Positions 11,426 through 24,471 of a stretch of 64,000 nucleotides of DNA are shown here, piece by piece. The position numbers and the translations under genes are program-made. This DNA comes from Echeneis naucrates (lineage: Eukaryota > Chordata > Actinopteri > Carangiformes > Echeneidae). Where the stretch lies: positions 5,993,548-6,057,547 of the forward strand of contig NC_042518.1 of the NCBI RefSeq assembly GCF_900963305.1, in the 5' to 3' direction. The notes beneath the pieces were generated by a model. It worked only from the letters and a program-made list of their open reading frames with translations, ran no database searches and was not told the origin of the DNA. The stretch's first letter is position 1, and each line of letters begins with the position of its first letter.

Positions 11426-14400
11426 TTTAGAACTTGTAAAAAATCGTTTTAATGTGTGTGCGAGTGCATGTGTGTGGGTACAACTAGACAACAGCAGCAT
11501 CCCGCAAGGTTGTACTACGATTCAGGTTGATATTTGAACAATAACAATTTACTTGTAGGTGTGTACAGGGAAAGAAACCGATAAATAATTACAACATGAA
11601 TGCTCAGATTTACAGGGATGCTCAAAATTGCCTTATTATGTTCAGTATTATTTAATCAAACTATTTTTTAAAGTGAGCATTCAAAATGCTAGAATAATCA
11701 GTCAGTATAAAGTTTGCATTTCCAACTTTGAATTGGAACTGAAAAGAATTGTATTCAATAAGTGATTCTGAGTTTGCTGGTGCAGGTTTGTCGGCTTCAC
11801 AGTGACACCCTCACAGCATCTGTTTGTGTGGTAACCCCACCGCCTCTCATTTTCTTGCCATTTGGATTTAACAACTTGCTACAGCATGGCTGATATTTAG
11901 CACAAGATCGATAATGGAAACAAGTTAAAGCTACCATGTCTGATCTCTGCTGCATCTGTTACATACAAGAGTGATATATCTGAGTGGCTGATGTGGTTTA
12001 GAAGCAGAATAATCTTTATCTTCAGTTGATTCTCCACAGATGGACATGCAGTGTGCTCTACATCATAGTTACTCCATGAAGATTTGTCACTGTACATGAA
12101 TCCTCCTGGTTTGTGTGACACTATCTCACTGCTTCTGAACGTCTGCTGTGTGTTTGCCAACATGACCAAGTGTTGTTGCTGGTTTTCTGCTGTGGTGTTT
12201 TCCTGTCCCCCGCAAAGCGAACTTAAACACATCCCTCCCTGGGCTCTTTATATGTGATAAACTGTGAATCTATGCTTTCATCTATCATGCCAGATAATTG
12301 CGTGCTTAGTGCAGTTAGTGCTGTGTTAATTTTCCAATCTTTCTTATTTTGAAGAAGAACCCATGAATTACACACTGTTGGTGTCCTCCACACCCCAGGC
12401 CAACACCAGCCTCTGCTTTGTGGAAACATGTAGATAAGCACAGCCCCTCCTGCTGTGCCAGTGAAAGGTACACCACTGGAACCCCAGCTCTTCCGTCAGC
12501 TGCTGATACGGCAGAAGGACATGATGACCTTTCTAAACTGTGACACTCGTGTTTATTATCTTATCTGATTGCTCTCTGTGTGGTGGGGAGTGACAAACTT
12601 ATCTCCTGCTGTAGTGGTCAGCTAGGGCTCTTTCACTCAAGAGTCGAGCCTTAGATACATAGCTTCAGTGTGCGTGTGTGTACAAATATAGACTTTTGTG
12701 AATTTTTACCATTACTCAAAGGCGAGGAACGTAGGTGAGGAAAGAAATGGTGGCGAGGGAGAGGAAGACCTTAGGCCATGGTGATAGTAAGCACACTGAG
12801 CGCGAGGCCATCTGTGGCCGCTGTGATCTATGATATAAAATAAACACTACAGTGGCCAGGTCTTCTCAGACCTCATTCTACCCAACTAAATTATGCTCTG
12901 TAATCTAAGCTACATGTAATGTCACTACTCGCATAAATAATTATGTGCCATTTTTTTCTATCCGAAACTCTTTTTAAGTAATGTGCTTGTTCTCAAACAG
13001 TCCCTCAATTTATTACCAACACCTACAGTGCAAGTATCCAATAAATACACAATACTTCATAAACTCTCCACATTCATTCAGATTAGTCACTTGAGTGAGA
13101 TCTTTCATGATTCTTACTGGAAATCATGAGATCATGAGAAATACAAAGTCAGATTCAGTGTAATATGATGAATATAAGATATTCCTTTATTTGTCCTACA
13201 ATAGGAAATGAATTAATATTAGTCTAATCTTTATGCACATATGTATTTATTTATTTATTTATGACTATTATTAAACTCACCCCATCAGAAAGATAATATT
13301 GTGTAACTGCTTTAAAGAGACAGCAATATTTTATTGATTATATTTAAGAGTAGAATAGGTACCAGAAGGCAATAGGAGAATCTCATTTGTTCATCTGTTT
13401 CCCCTCATTGTACTGAAGTTGTCATTCTGTTGACTAGTGGGACTCACCGTGTCGACATGTCCCCCTGGACATAGTCAACCACGTAAAAACATTCTCCCAT
13501 TCTCACACGGTTCAGAATAAGCTTGACTAATCGCAGATGAAATCACCCTGCGTTTTCAGGACAAATGATCTGTTGCAGATGCTCGTGGGCAGTCGGCATG
13601 ACAACTAAAGCTCAACATAACTGATGGCTTGAGGGCAGCTGATATTTCCACCCAATAGGGCCTGATAGCCCAGAGAATAAAGGCAGCACTCCAATTTAAA
13701 CTGCATGTGTTCACTGCAGTGTGGAATTGTTTTGTTAATCTGGTGCTTCATGGTGGCAGGGTGTGAAAAGAGGGTCGATGCACCAGCTTCCAGGGTTGAA
13801 GTCTATTTTCTGTTCAGACAAAAAAAAAAAAGAAAAACAAGGAGGGATAAAACATTATTTATTTTATTGTCCCCCTGGGAGAGCTGGATGCTCAGCTGCA
13901 GTCATGAGACACGCTGTCATACAACAGCAAAAGAGTATTACTGGCAGTAACACAAGGGCGCCGCCTGGTCGCCCTTTGACTGTGACAAGCAAAAAGAAAG
14001 TTTTCTTTTGTGGATGGTGTAGTCTAAAAAAACGGGGGGGCGGTTCATAAATCACTGAGGCAAGTGACAAATCATATTTTTGTATGGATGTCAGTGCGGC
14101 CACAGAAAAGGCATTGATACACTAAAAACTTGAAGGAGTGTCTCCCTCATTGTTTTACCTTAGGGACATGAAATTAATCCCACTGTGTACTGCCATAGTC
14201 CGAATGTGTAACTGAAATGAAATAGTAACTGAATCTTTTGAGTGAAGCAACATCAGTGTTCTTGCCCAGTTCTAGTCATTAAAAAGAACATGATTGAAAT
14301 GTGATAGTACATAATAGCACCCTCCGGGGAAACTAAGGTGAGGATAATATAATTTCATGAACGTTCCACTTGAGGTTTTCTCATTATCTTACATTAACCT

Positions 14401-14990
14401 CTCAAGTCAGCATGCCCATGTGGAACAAGCAGATCATTTCCTCTGCTTGAGCATCTCTGACCTCATCTGACTGGCTGTTTTACTGCTCCCGAACTGATTT
14501 AACCTTGAGTAGCAATTCATAAATGTGACCTTTTTTTGACAGATATGGAAATGAACTAATGTTTCAGTACCTACTAGAACAGATTTACTCAATTTGCAGA
14601 AATCATACAAAATAAATTCTGTGGGCAGCAGACTATTATGGTTACCTGAGGAATTCATCGGTGCGTTTGGCACCAGTTTAGGAAGTAAGAAAAAAAATTA
14701 CTCATTGCAAGATTTACATTAACAATGGTTCGCTGTTTTTTCTCCTGGCTCATTTGGCAGAAACTTTTGTCCAAAAACAGACGGACATTCAACCAACAAT
14801 TAAAGAAAAGCTAAATAGCATCAGAAAGGTTGAAATGAATGCTGAAATGAAGACAGATTTTTTTTTTTATGTGAACATCCAGTGTTTTCCAGAAATATCA
14901 GAGACATCTACTGGCCATGAAACAAACACATTTGACACCAAAAATTATTATGTTCAAGCAGAGGGAAAAAATCCTTTAATTTGTTCATGA
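11426..14990. other. Intergenic stretch, nothing recognised
   Basis: Lies between the probable 3' ends of znf385c (+) and nkiras2 (-), which converge here. AT-rich, with a short TATT repeat near 13243-13263. Short open frames on both strands show no domain, no codon bias and no splice context. I see no gene, RNA gene or intact mobile element. Confidence 0.6.
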
Positions 14991-16175
14991 ATCATGCAAA
15001 CAAAAGTAAAGTGAATCAATTTAAGGATGTCATAGCTTGAGCACTTGATATGCACAAAAAAAGTTGACAGACTGTGGCACAAACATAAATATTCAAGACA
15101 ATATAAACAGATTTCCATTTTCAATAAAACAAATATGCAAAGCTGCACGTATTTGACCCCATGTTGCACCCTGAAATAACAGCTCAGTGAATGTGTCCTG
15201 TGTTTAATGGGTTTCATATACAGCTCAGTATGAAAAGAGCAGCTTAAAATTCAGCAGTTGTTGCAAATGATAATATGAGTCATGTTTTATGACATTTTAC
15301 TATATATATTGTGCACCATGATTTTTTTATGTGTAGGAAGCAGAGAGTAGCACCTGAGCCTGCAGAGACTGCCTTTCATCTTAACATCCTTTATCTTGTT
15401 TAAGGTGAGTACAGAAGGCCATATGTGGTGAGGAATGTCAATCACACACTCTGCAAAATCTAACAGTGAATGTCTTCATACATTTATCAATTGTAACAAA
15501 TCTCCAAACTAACAAACAGCAGAGTTACTGTATATCCTCAATAATTTATCAACAAATCCCTTCATCCATCAGAACATATACAACATGTGAGATTCAGCAT
15601 TTGTGTGATGCAAAATTTACATAACATTTGAAAATGCTGCCTTTTCGATTTGGTCTGTGTGAAATTTATAAAATAGTAACCAGTGCACACGTGTGCATGT
15701 GCTAAATTGTCTATACAGTGAGCACTATCAAACCATTTTAAAATTCAGGGCTGCCTTGAGTGTTGTCTAAGATCAATTATTGATTGTCAGTAGTCTGAGG
15801 ATTTCTGCCTGATGATAAAAGCAAGAGTTGTAAAGAATGCGGATGAACAGTTTTTTCATAGTATAACAAAAAAATGGAAGTGACAAAGAAAACTGTTAGC
15901 ATTTTTTGATGACCTTAGCTGATATGTCAAAGTAAAAATAAAGGAATCACAGTTTTCACTCACATCAGTAAGTATTTCGTCAAAATATCATATATAGGTG
16001 TATTCTAATGCCAACAGTGCTCACTGTATATAAATATCCATACAATCATTATGCCTTTCCTTTCATCGCTTCCTTCAACATATCAAAATTGATCCTTTAG
16101 TAAAACAAAGTTCCCTTTAACATTCCACTCCTCCCTTTTTTCTCCTTCTTGAATATAACAACAGTTTTCAGTAAT
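14991..16175 (-). other. Probable 3' UTR of nkiras2
   Basis: Downstream of the nkiras2 stop on the minus strand, AT-rich, no coding exon. No canonical AATAAA was found on the minus strand close to the stop. ATTAAA variants (TTTAAT on the plus strand near 15203 and 14977) are the best candidates, so the end of the transcript is uncertain. Confidence 0.35.
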
Positions 16176-17206
16176 TTAACTGTCTGTTGAGCCACTGCCC
16201 TTATTCTTGTTGCGACTAAGTGGGAAGGTGGACTTGCTCTGAGGCTGGGTCATTTTGCTGGCCAGATAGACGAATGGTTCAATGAGTGTGCGCCGATCCA
16301 CCACCGACACCTCCCACAGACGAACCTTCTCATTCTTCGCCCAGTTCTGCGCCAGGTTAGAGTCGACTCTCCTTTCATCCTGCTTGTCCAGCTTGTTACC
16401 CAGCACAACAATCGTCACCTGTGGACCAGTATAATAAGGTTATCCCTTAATCTGTCATGGGATGCTTAAGTGTACAGTTTTAAGAGAAATTCAGGAATAT
16501 TCTGAAATTGTACATACAGACACTAACAGTTGGCCAAAATGCTTTGGTAGGTCTAAATTATTATAAAATAATGTCTCTTTCTAAGCATATGAGTATGGTC
16601 AGTCCTCACCTCTTTCTTGTCTCTGTGACGATCTATGTCCTTCTTGAGTGCCTCCATTCTCTTAAAGGACTCTTTACTGTCGATGCTATAAACCAGTACA
16701 AAGCCATCTGCAAATGTGTAGTAATGTCGAGAGAACTCCACCCCGTCCCGAAGTCCTCTTGTGTCATAGAAGCGCACCTGCTCTCGTGTACCACGGTCTG
16801 TCTCTATGGAGCCGATGTAGATATCCTCCAGGGTCTCCATTGGTTCTGAACCTGATGGTGAATGATCGATATACTGAGTATGAAGACAATTACTTGTACA
16901 ATTGATACTATACAATCAAGATTTTTCCTGGCTTGAAACGAGTTACAATACTACGTATAAGAGTGAATGTAAACTTGTAGTGAATCTGTTCAATGTACCA
17001 CTGTTCCCCTAGTAGTACATAAGTATACCTCATGCACTCGGTGACATCAAGTAAAAATATCTGCTTAATTTGGATGAATGAATAGACAACATGTAATATA
17101 ACATTTATATACCTGCAACATGGTTGGCATAAAGCAGCTGCTCCAAAACAGCCGTTTTACCTACTGCACCTTGGCCACACACAACCACCTTACAGCTTTT
17201 GCCCAT
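16176..17206 (-). CDS. nkiras2: NF-kappa-B inhibitor-interacting Ras-like protein 2 (kappaB-Ras2)
   Basis: Three coding exons on the minus strand, 17206-17113, 16851-16610 and 16418-16176 (stop TGA), total 579 nt and 192 residues; the human protein has 191. kappaB-Ras proteins are atypical small GTPases that bind the PEST regions of IkB-beta and IkB-alpha, slow their degradation and restrain NF-kB, and also act on Ral. Seen: P-loop GQGAVGKT (residues 11-18); DTRGL where Ras has DTAGQ, so the catalytic Gln is missing as is typical of this family; NKxD motif GNKLDKQ; the family C-terminus KMTQPQSKS...NKGSGS with no CaaX box. The GSGS tail favours NKIRAS2 over NKIRAS1. A non-coding first exon probably ends at 17622, and a second 5' UTR piece precedes the ATG (acceptor near 17230). 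It is transcribed away from dnajc7. Confidence 0.95.
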
Positions 17207-17621
17207 GATTCTCTCGGTTAGGAAACTCTATGTGAAGAGAGCGGATACAGGGTCAGTGCATAGCATTGTAGCATATTTTAGCTATGTTACGTGGCTGATG
17301 TTTACTGTGTTAGATACATGGAACACCACAATTTTAACTTGCCAGCAAGCATATAAACATTGTCAAAAATAATACAATGGGAAAAGGCAGCTAGCTCGGT
17401 GGGCTAACGTCATTAGGTGTATATGGCATTTCCGAATAGCTTAGCATTAGCTTCCAGAGATGCCCTATTTTATATACTAATTCGCGAATGCTATTTGAAA
17501 CTAACTAACCCAAATAAAACCAGTGCAATTGATTATAAACACGCTATTATTTGTGAAAATGTGGAATGTGTGTTTTAGTTATTGTATTGATCTTTAAATA
17601 CAAGCTGACCGCTTTGCTTAC

Positions 17622-17698
17622 CTAGCTGCCCACTTCCTGTTTACAGCGTACGTAACGACTGCAGTAATGTGGCCCCGCCCCTCCCCATTGACGGCAAA
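17622..17698. promoter_or_regulatory. Shared divergent promoter of nkiras2 and dnajc7
   Basis: The donor of nkiras2 exon 1 (minus strand) is at 17622 and the dnajc7 ATG is at 17699. Both first exons and the core promoter must therefore lie in less than about 100-150 bases. Visible motifs are an ETS-type site CACTTCCTG (17631-17639), a GC box within GGCCCCGCCCCTCCCC (17671-17686), and AAAATGGCG at the dnajc7 start, resembling a YY1 element. No TATA box is seen. Exact start sites are inferred. Confidence 0.75.
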
Positions 17699-20600
17699 AT
17701 GGCGACGGAGAATTGTGATACTGTGAACATGGACCCTGACATGGACCTGCTTAGCGACGAAGAATTAGAAAGGTACAGCACATGAAGGCGTTGTTGACAG
17801 CGGCAGGAATATGTCTACTAGCATACCTTTTATTCATGTGTGCCGTCAGAAGTGCCTGCCATGTTAATTTTCTCGTCGCTAACTAGCGCTCTGAGGCTAA
17901 CTGTTAAGCTAAATTTGTCCCCGGATAGCGTTCAGTTTGATTGTCAGCTCCTGTGCTGGATTTTTTTTGGAGGGGTTGCAGTCGGACGCACTTCTTTTTC
18001 TGAAAATCTGTTGGTACCTATGCACTGTAAAAGTTGATCGCACTGCTTTCACATCATTGCAATATTTTCAGAATTGAGCTAGCTGGCTAAATATTTAATG
18101 ACACCATCACTCGTTGTGTGGTCGTGATGTAAAGCATGAAAGGTTTCCAAAAAAAGTCATAGCAGTGGCCCACAGCATGGTGTCATATGTTCCTGGCTCT
18201 GCTCTCCCTCTCTGCTTCACAAAATAGCTACGTGTATGATTAGAGTAGACACTTCTGTCCTGCTGGTTTGGCTCTTACTATGTTTAGTTAACCCAGGCCA
18301 GTGAAATCTCAGATGCACATTGTCATACACAGGCCCAGTCAGGCTGTCTTTACTGGTGATTATAAATCTGTTGCTCAGGCTAAATTTACAAGGCAAAGAG
18401 GAAAGATAATAAAACAACATAAACCCAGTCAGGGAACGACTATATATAACTATGCTTTCTTGTCATTGCCGCTGATCTCAGACTTCTGTGTTCATTTATT
18501 TTCCCATTTTCCTTACACAGGGAAGCAGAGGGCTTCAAAGAGCAAGGCAATGCTTTTTATATCAAGAAGGATTATGCAGAAGCATTCAATTACTACACCA
18601 AGGCCATAGGTAATTATTCCTAAATAAATGAGACATGGCTATTTCGTTTTTAGAAGTAATCTAGGGGTGTAAAAATTGTTTGAATTAGGCCTGACTTGTG
18701 TTGGGTGTGAACTTTTCTTTTTAATTTTTTTTCATCCAGACATGTGTCCAAAGAATGCAAGTTACTATGGAAACCGAGCAGCCACATTAATGATGTTGTG
18801 CCGGTATAGAGAGGCTCTGGAGGATTCTCAGCAAGCAGTACGACTAGATAACACCTTCATGAAGGTGGGTTGTGGTAAACAAGTCATTTCATTTTATTTA
18901 AAGGAAAGTCCACCCTTTCTCTACATGAAAAGACATTATGAAGTTTGTGTTCGCAGTTTTGCAAAACTTTTAAGTGCAGTAGTTTCCTGCGTTGCACAAA
19001 TTTGTAATTGTTGAACTTGAGACCATTTTGCATAAATAACTTTTTCTATATTGACGGGACCCTTCAATACACAAGTTTTTTTAGTGGATATTACATGTAT
19101 TTAAAGATGTGTCAAATGTGTTAATGTTTTTTTCAGTCTCACTGAGCCTGACAGATTTCAGCATGAATAGGAATTTAGGAATAATAATCAACCTGTGAAC
19201 TGTTATATTTTACGCATAGGGCCATCTGCGAGAGGGGAAGTGCCACCTGTCTCTTGGCAATGCTATGGCTGCCACTCGATGTTTCCAGAGGGTTCTGGAG
19301 CTGGAGCCAGATAACAGTCAGGCTCAGCAGGAGGTGAGTTGGCCTCAACATGATCTGACATTTGGATGTGATTATCTACTGTCAGATAAGCTTTGGCCCA
19401 GTTAGTGCAAATTAAGTGCAAAAGTCTGATACTGAGCGGTTTAAGAGGATATCAGCTGGAGTTACTGTCAATTCCTAATGACTGAGCCAGAAGTTTGAGG
19501 TTATTCAGAGAACCATTGCAGCTCACATTGACCCAATTTTACATTCACTCTGTGTGATCCCCATGCGAGGCCAGTAGTGGCTGAAAAGCAATAACGTCAT
19601 CTCCTAGACATCTTTTTCTTTGTCACTGAATATCACAAAATTTCTCTGGCAGTTGAAGAATGCAGACTCCATCCTTGAGTATGAAAGAATGGCAGAGATT
19701 GGATTTGACAAGCGAGACTTCAGGATGGTAAGATATGCAGCGATTACAGAATTTTGTGTTTAATATGCTGTTGTATGTCAAATAACACAAGCTACAAAGA
19801 TTCCTTGATTGTTTCTAGGTTGTCTTTTGTATGGATCGTGCCTTGGAGTCTGCCACAGCTTGTCACAGGTTCAAGATACTGAAAGCAGAGTGCTTAGCTC
19901 TATTGGGACGCTACCCTGAGGCACAGTCTGTAGCCAGGTAAGTACGTATATTTGCATGAAAACATGGCAGCTCCTTTATTTGACTGTATTGCAATTGATC
20001 AGTGGGTGGCAACACAAGTTGTGCATCAGCCAGATCTGCCACTCGTACCAATAAATAAATCTGTGCAGGTTTCATATCAGTAACAGGGTGTTCAATACAA
20101 CAAGTGAGTGATCCCATATCATATCATTTTTGTTTTTTTAAAAGTTATAGGTTTGGTACAGAGGTCTAAGAAGTATACACTTAATATTAAATTACTATCA
20201 CAAGACTGTACAAATGGCACAGCCATTACTAATGACGAGCTGTGTTGATCTGGCTGGTGTCTTCAAGAGATTTGTATTGCTTTCTTTTGCATTTTCTTTT
20301 CGTTTTCAGTGAAGTTTGTTTGATCTTTCCCCCCCCTCAAATTTTGTACATGTCTGTTACCACATACTTACTTCAATTTTCAAACCACTGCATCCCTGGA
20401 CATTGTCTCCTCACTGCAGGGAAGCAACGACTCTCAGCAAAAACCATAAAATATAACACCACCCCAAAAAATATTTTTTTTATGTTATTTATTAATATGT
20501 ATGTTTTCTTGGTATTGGTGTTAATTACTTGCCTCATTTCAGTGATATTCTGCGAATGGACTCCACTAATGCAGATGCACTTTATGTGCGTGGTCTTTGT

Positions 20601-22841
20601 CTCTACTATGAGGACTGCATTGACAAGGCTGTCCAGTTTTTTGTTCAGGCCCTGCGTATGGCTCCTGACCATGACAAGGCTCGACTTGCATGCAGAGTGA
20701 GTAATTCAACAAAGAGTTATTTTGTGAACCATTGAAACTACTTTTGTCACTTCCTTTAAAGAAAGCAAAGAGAAATGAGTCTGACTACTGGTGGGAGGCC
20801 AGTGTGGGTTTTTAATGTGGCCCTCTATCTTGTTTCCCCAGAATGCCAAAGCACTAAAAGCCAAGAAGGAGGAGGGGAACAAGGCATTTAAGGAAGGAAA
20901 CTTTGAGGCAGCCTATGAGCTCTACTCTGAGGCACTAACAATAGACCCCAACAACATAAAGACTAATGCCAAGCTTTACTGTAATAGGGCCACTGTTGGA
21001 TCTAAGGTGAGAACACCGAAGATGCACCACTGGTTTTTTAGTGAGCTGAAAAGTTGTTTTTCATTAGGGGTGAACCTGCACATCCTCGTATTGCAGTACA
21101 TTCAAACATACTGAATTTCAAAGACTCAAAGATAATGCCCACTTTCTCGTCATGTGAGAAAGCAATGTTATAGTGCTAGTACCACATATATATGAACAAC
21201 TATATAATTACTGGGGAAAAGTCACATGCCATTGTCAATTGTTTTATTTTGCCCCATGAGGCCTGATAAGTGTGACACCATCTAAGTGCAAAGGTGATTT
21301 GTACATAAACAATCTAGATAATCACAGTATAAGACTTGTGTCTGTTAGATAAAGGCAAAGACAAACCCACAAATGGACAGCACCCAGCAGGGACGCCTAC
21401 AGTATGCTTCTTGATATTTTAAACAATGATCTTGGTATTGTAAATAAATCTAGATGAATGCAAAGCCTGTTCCATACAGAGTTATGTCAGAGTTTTAATT
21501 CTGTCACAAAGTTTTTATCTAGTACTTCTGTCAAATCAAGACCAATACTTTTCTTGTTTCTGCCTCTGCCTTGCATGATTATACTTTTTTCTTTTTATTT
21601 GAAAGCTGAAGAAACTAGAACAGGCCATTGAAGACTGTACAAAGGCTATTAAACTGGATGAGACCTACATCAAGGCGTATTTACGGAGAGCACAATGGTA
21701 TTTCCAAGATTTTTAACTCTATTGTTCAATTGAGATGGCAAGGTATACAGCATTTGTTTTACATATCTGCACAGCAAAGGACTGTGTATTTATACTTTTT
21801 GTGTCATTGAAGGAAACAGTGACAAACTTGTGCATACTCTGTTGCAGCTACATGGACACAGAGCAGTATGAAGAGGCAGTGCGTGACTATGAGAAGGTTT
21901 ACCAGACAGAGAAGACAAAAGGTGAGAATGCTGCCTCCTAATTTTCATTTTCAAGTGAAATGTTTTGCTGCATTCTTACATTCAAAGAACTAGACTTCCC
22001 TGCTCTTTATTAACCTGTTCCTTCTTTATTTCTTGCTTCCATAGAACACAAGCATCTCCTGAAAAATGCCCAGCTGGAGCTGAAGAAAAGCAAACGGAAA
22101 GATTACTACAAGGTCCTTGGGGTGGATAAGAATGCCACAGAGGAAGAGATCAAGAAAGCTTACCGCAAACGGGCACTTTTACACCACCCAGGTGCTTTAT
22201 TTCTTCAACCATTCTAAGTTTATGGGGAAAGGCATGTAATTTGTCGTTAATAAACACAATACTTCTGTTCTGGTCTTAAGACCGTCACAGTGGCTCTAGT
22301 CCTGAGGTGCAGAAAGAAGAGGAGAAGAAATTTAAGGAGGTGGGCGAGGCTTTCAGTGTGCTTTCAGACCCCAAAAAGAAGTCTCGCTATGACAGCGGAC
22401 AGGATCTTGAGGATGACGGCATGAACATGGGAGGTGAGCACCTGGGCAAGCTTTGGGTTGGAAGGTATCAAGGGTGAACAGATAGAAATGCGGGTTTTGT
22501 CTGAGCCAATCATTCACCCCTTTTTTTTTTTTTATTTTTGATAAAAAGCAGTTGTTTGTATAGTGATAAAGTTCAACCTGACTGGAATATTCTGCATTAA
22601 TATTGATTCTTACTTGGTTTGATTTTTGCCAGATTTTGACGCCAACAACATTTTCAAGGCCTTCTTTGGAGGCCCAGGAGGTTTTAGTTTTGAAGGTAAT
22701 TTATTTTCCTTTTCCCTCTACAGTCTCAAACACATTGAATGAAATAGTCTTTAGAACACAGTAACAGGATTTCTGTTATTTACTTGCACGTTTTTTGTTT
22801 CAGCATCTGGACCAGGAAATTTCTTTTTCCAATTTGGTTAA
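17699..22841 (+). CDS. dnajc7: DnaJ homolog subfamily C member 7 (TPR2)
   Basis: Fourteen coding exons: 17699-17772, 18521-18609, 18740-18864, 19220-19333, 19653-19727, 19819-19937, 20543-20696, 20842-21006, 21606-21697, 21848-21921, 22045-22191, 22281-22433, 22633-22695, 22804-22841. Total 1482 nt, 493 residues (human 494). A cytosolic co-chaperone that binds both Hsp70 and Hsp90 through TPRs and stimulates Hsp70 through its J domain, promoting transfer of clients back to Hsp70. Seen: nine or so TPR units in two blocks (for example [20 protein letters not shown] and [20 protein letters not shown]), then a C-terminal J domain beginning [17 protein letters not shown]. The catalytic HPD is at residues 408-410 and is split by the intron after 22191. 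The Gly/Phe-rich end closes FFFQFG. Intron 1 carries GCTAAC/GCTAGC motifs. Every junction keeps frame. Confidence 0.97.
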
Positions 22842-24190
22842 TTGGAGGATCTATCTACCTAAACAGTTACTGCATCAGGACTTCAACGATTTCAACCCCT
22901 GACCCACCATCCGTATTTAATGACTGACCTATTGCAAGTCAGTTTCTTGTCTATGCCATTGACTGAATGAATGCAACCCAAATGACCACATGCAGCAAAT
23001 GATTTAACGCCCGTATAGCAAGGACACCAAGATGGATCAGGCTGAGTTGATAGAGTTACTGGTTTTGGATTTGGTTTTCTTTCCCTTCAGAATGAAAAAA
23101 ACTTGAAAGTCAGTAATGGCTAGCAACACTGGTCCAAAAACCTTCTGGATTTCTGAGAATAGGAAAGATTGTGCAGCTATTGTATCAGAGCTTTTAGGGA
23201 CCCATGCAGGAAATGACATCCTGGGGAAACTCTTGAGATGCAACTGAGCTCTGAGCAAGCTTTTATTCAACTTGTCTCACTTGCTGAGGGGGAATTCTCT
23301 GCATGAAAATTAGTAACTGGCTTAATGATTTCTGAAGAAAATCACTGAGCAAACATCGCCTCCCCCCTCCCCCCTGTCAGTCAGTCAGTCAGTCAGACAG
23401 ACAGACAGACAGACAGACAGTTGGCTGCTACGAATTCACACTGAAAACTGCCTCCTTGTCATAAGCCAATGGGAGAATTAGAGCATTTTTGAAAATTCCC
23501 AACACCTGGAGCCTAGACCTACACATAAAGTAACAGCTGAAGCACACTAAAAAGATGGCAGTGGAGACAGCTGTGCTGGCGTTGCCACCAAAGTCCCCCT
23601 ACCTCTCGTTGTCACAGGTTTTATGTTTGATGTTGCCATTCACAGATTGCTGCATTGTACATTTTACTGGAATGTAAAGTGTTGATTTGTGATGATAGTT
23701 GATATTTTTTCCATTTTTTTTATTTTGATATGTATATTTATTGTAAATTTGCTGTCTAATAGAACCATTGGTGTAAGATGAGGACACTTTTCTATTATAT
23801 AAATGTTTGCAAGCGGCGCCAATTGTGAGCATCCCTTCAACACAAATTCAGGAAAGCTATTGTTTTGCTTGGTCAGCATGGCGTATTGCATAGAAGTTGA
23901 TTTTGCTCTTTGTGTTCCTTGACTGTGATGCAAGCTGTGTAATTTTACTCGATGCAACAAGATAATAGAACAATGACCTGCTGTGTTTGCCATCATTTAA
24001 GAAAGTCAGGCACTTACGTAATGGTGAAACCTAGTAATGTTTGGTTGCTTCCTGATGGTTGTTTTGTTCTTTTTGGTGCATTTCCTAAACAAAGAAAAGC
24101 ATCCTCATCTTTGCTCTCTTTGTTTTTGCCCACATGGTGAAACCATGCTCTCTTTACCCATAAAGTACCAGCCATTTCAATAAAGTTGGC
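22842..24190 (+). other. dnajc7 3' UTR with poly(A) signal
   Basis: About 1.35 kb after the stop, with a canonical AATAAA at 24179-24184, the first good signal. It contains a compound tetranucleotide repeat (23376-23420). No other gene is seen. Confidence 0.7.
23376..23420. repeat. Compound (GTCA)n/(GACA)n microsatellite
   Basis: A run of CAGT units changes to CAGA units without a break, about 45 bases in the dnajc7 3' UTR, just after a C-rich stretch. Confidence 0.95.
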
Positions 24191-24334
24191 CTCCTCTTGG
24201 TTTCCCCTTAACAGTTTCTTTAATTTACTTAGATTTTTTTCTTTTAGTTTCAACAATTCTTTAGACATTCATATTTAATAATGTTAACCACACAATATCA
24301 ATCTGAAACAGATTTCTGATGTGCTGTGTTGAGG

Positions 24335-24348
24335 CCACTAGATGGCGC
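24335..24348 (+). promoter_or_regulatory. CTCF-core-like site
   Basis: CCACTAGATGGCGC fits every position of the degenerate CTCF core CCASYAGRKGGCRS. It lies between the dnajc7 poly(A) signal (24179) and the odad4 start (24472), where an insulator or promoter element could act. Occupancy is inference only. Confidence 0.5.
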
Positions 24349-24471
24349 CGCTGCCCCTGTTTTGTTAGTGTGGTTGCTAGGATACCGGAGGACGCACCGT
24401 GTTCTTCGTTCCGTCTTCTCGGAATTAAGTTCGTCCGAAGAACAAAATAAATCAATTTAAAGTGCTCAAAA

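Noticed and set aside
11426-14990. A hidden gene in the 3.5 kb spacer
   Set aside because: No open frame had a recognisable domain, codon bias or paired splice sites on either strand.
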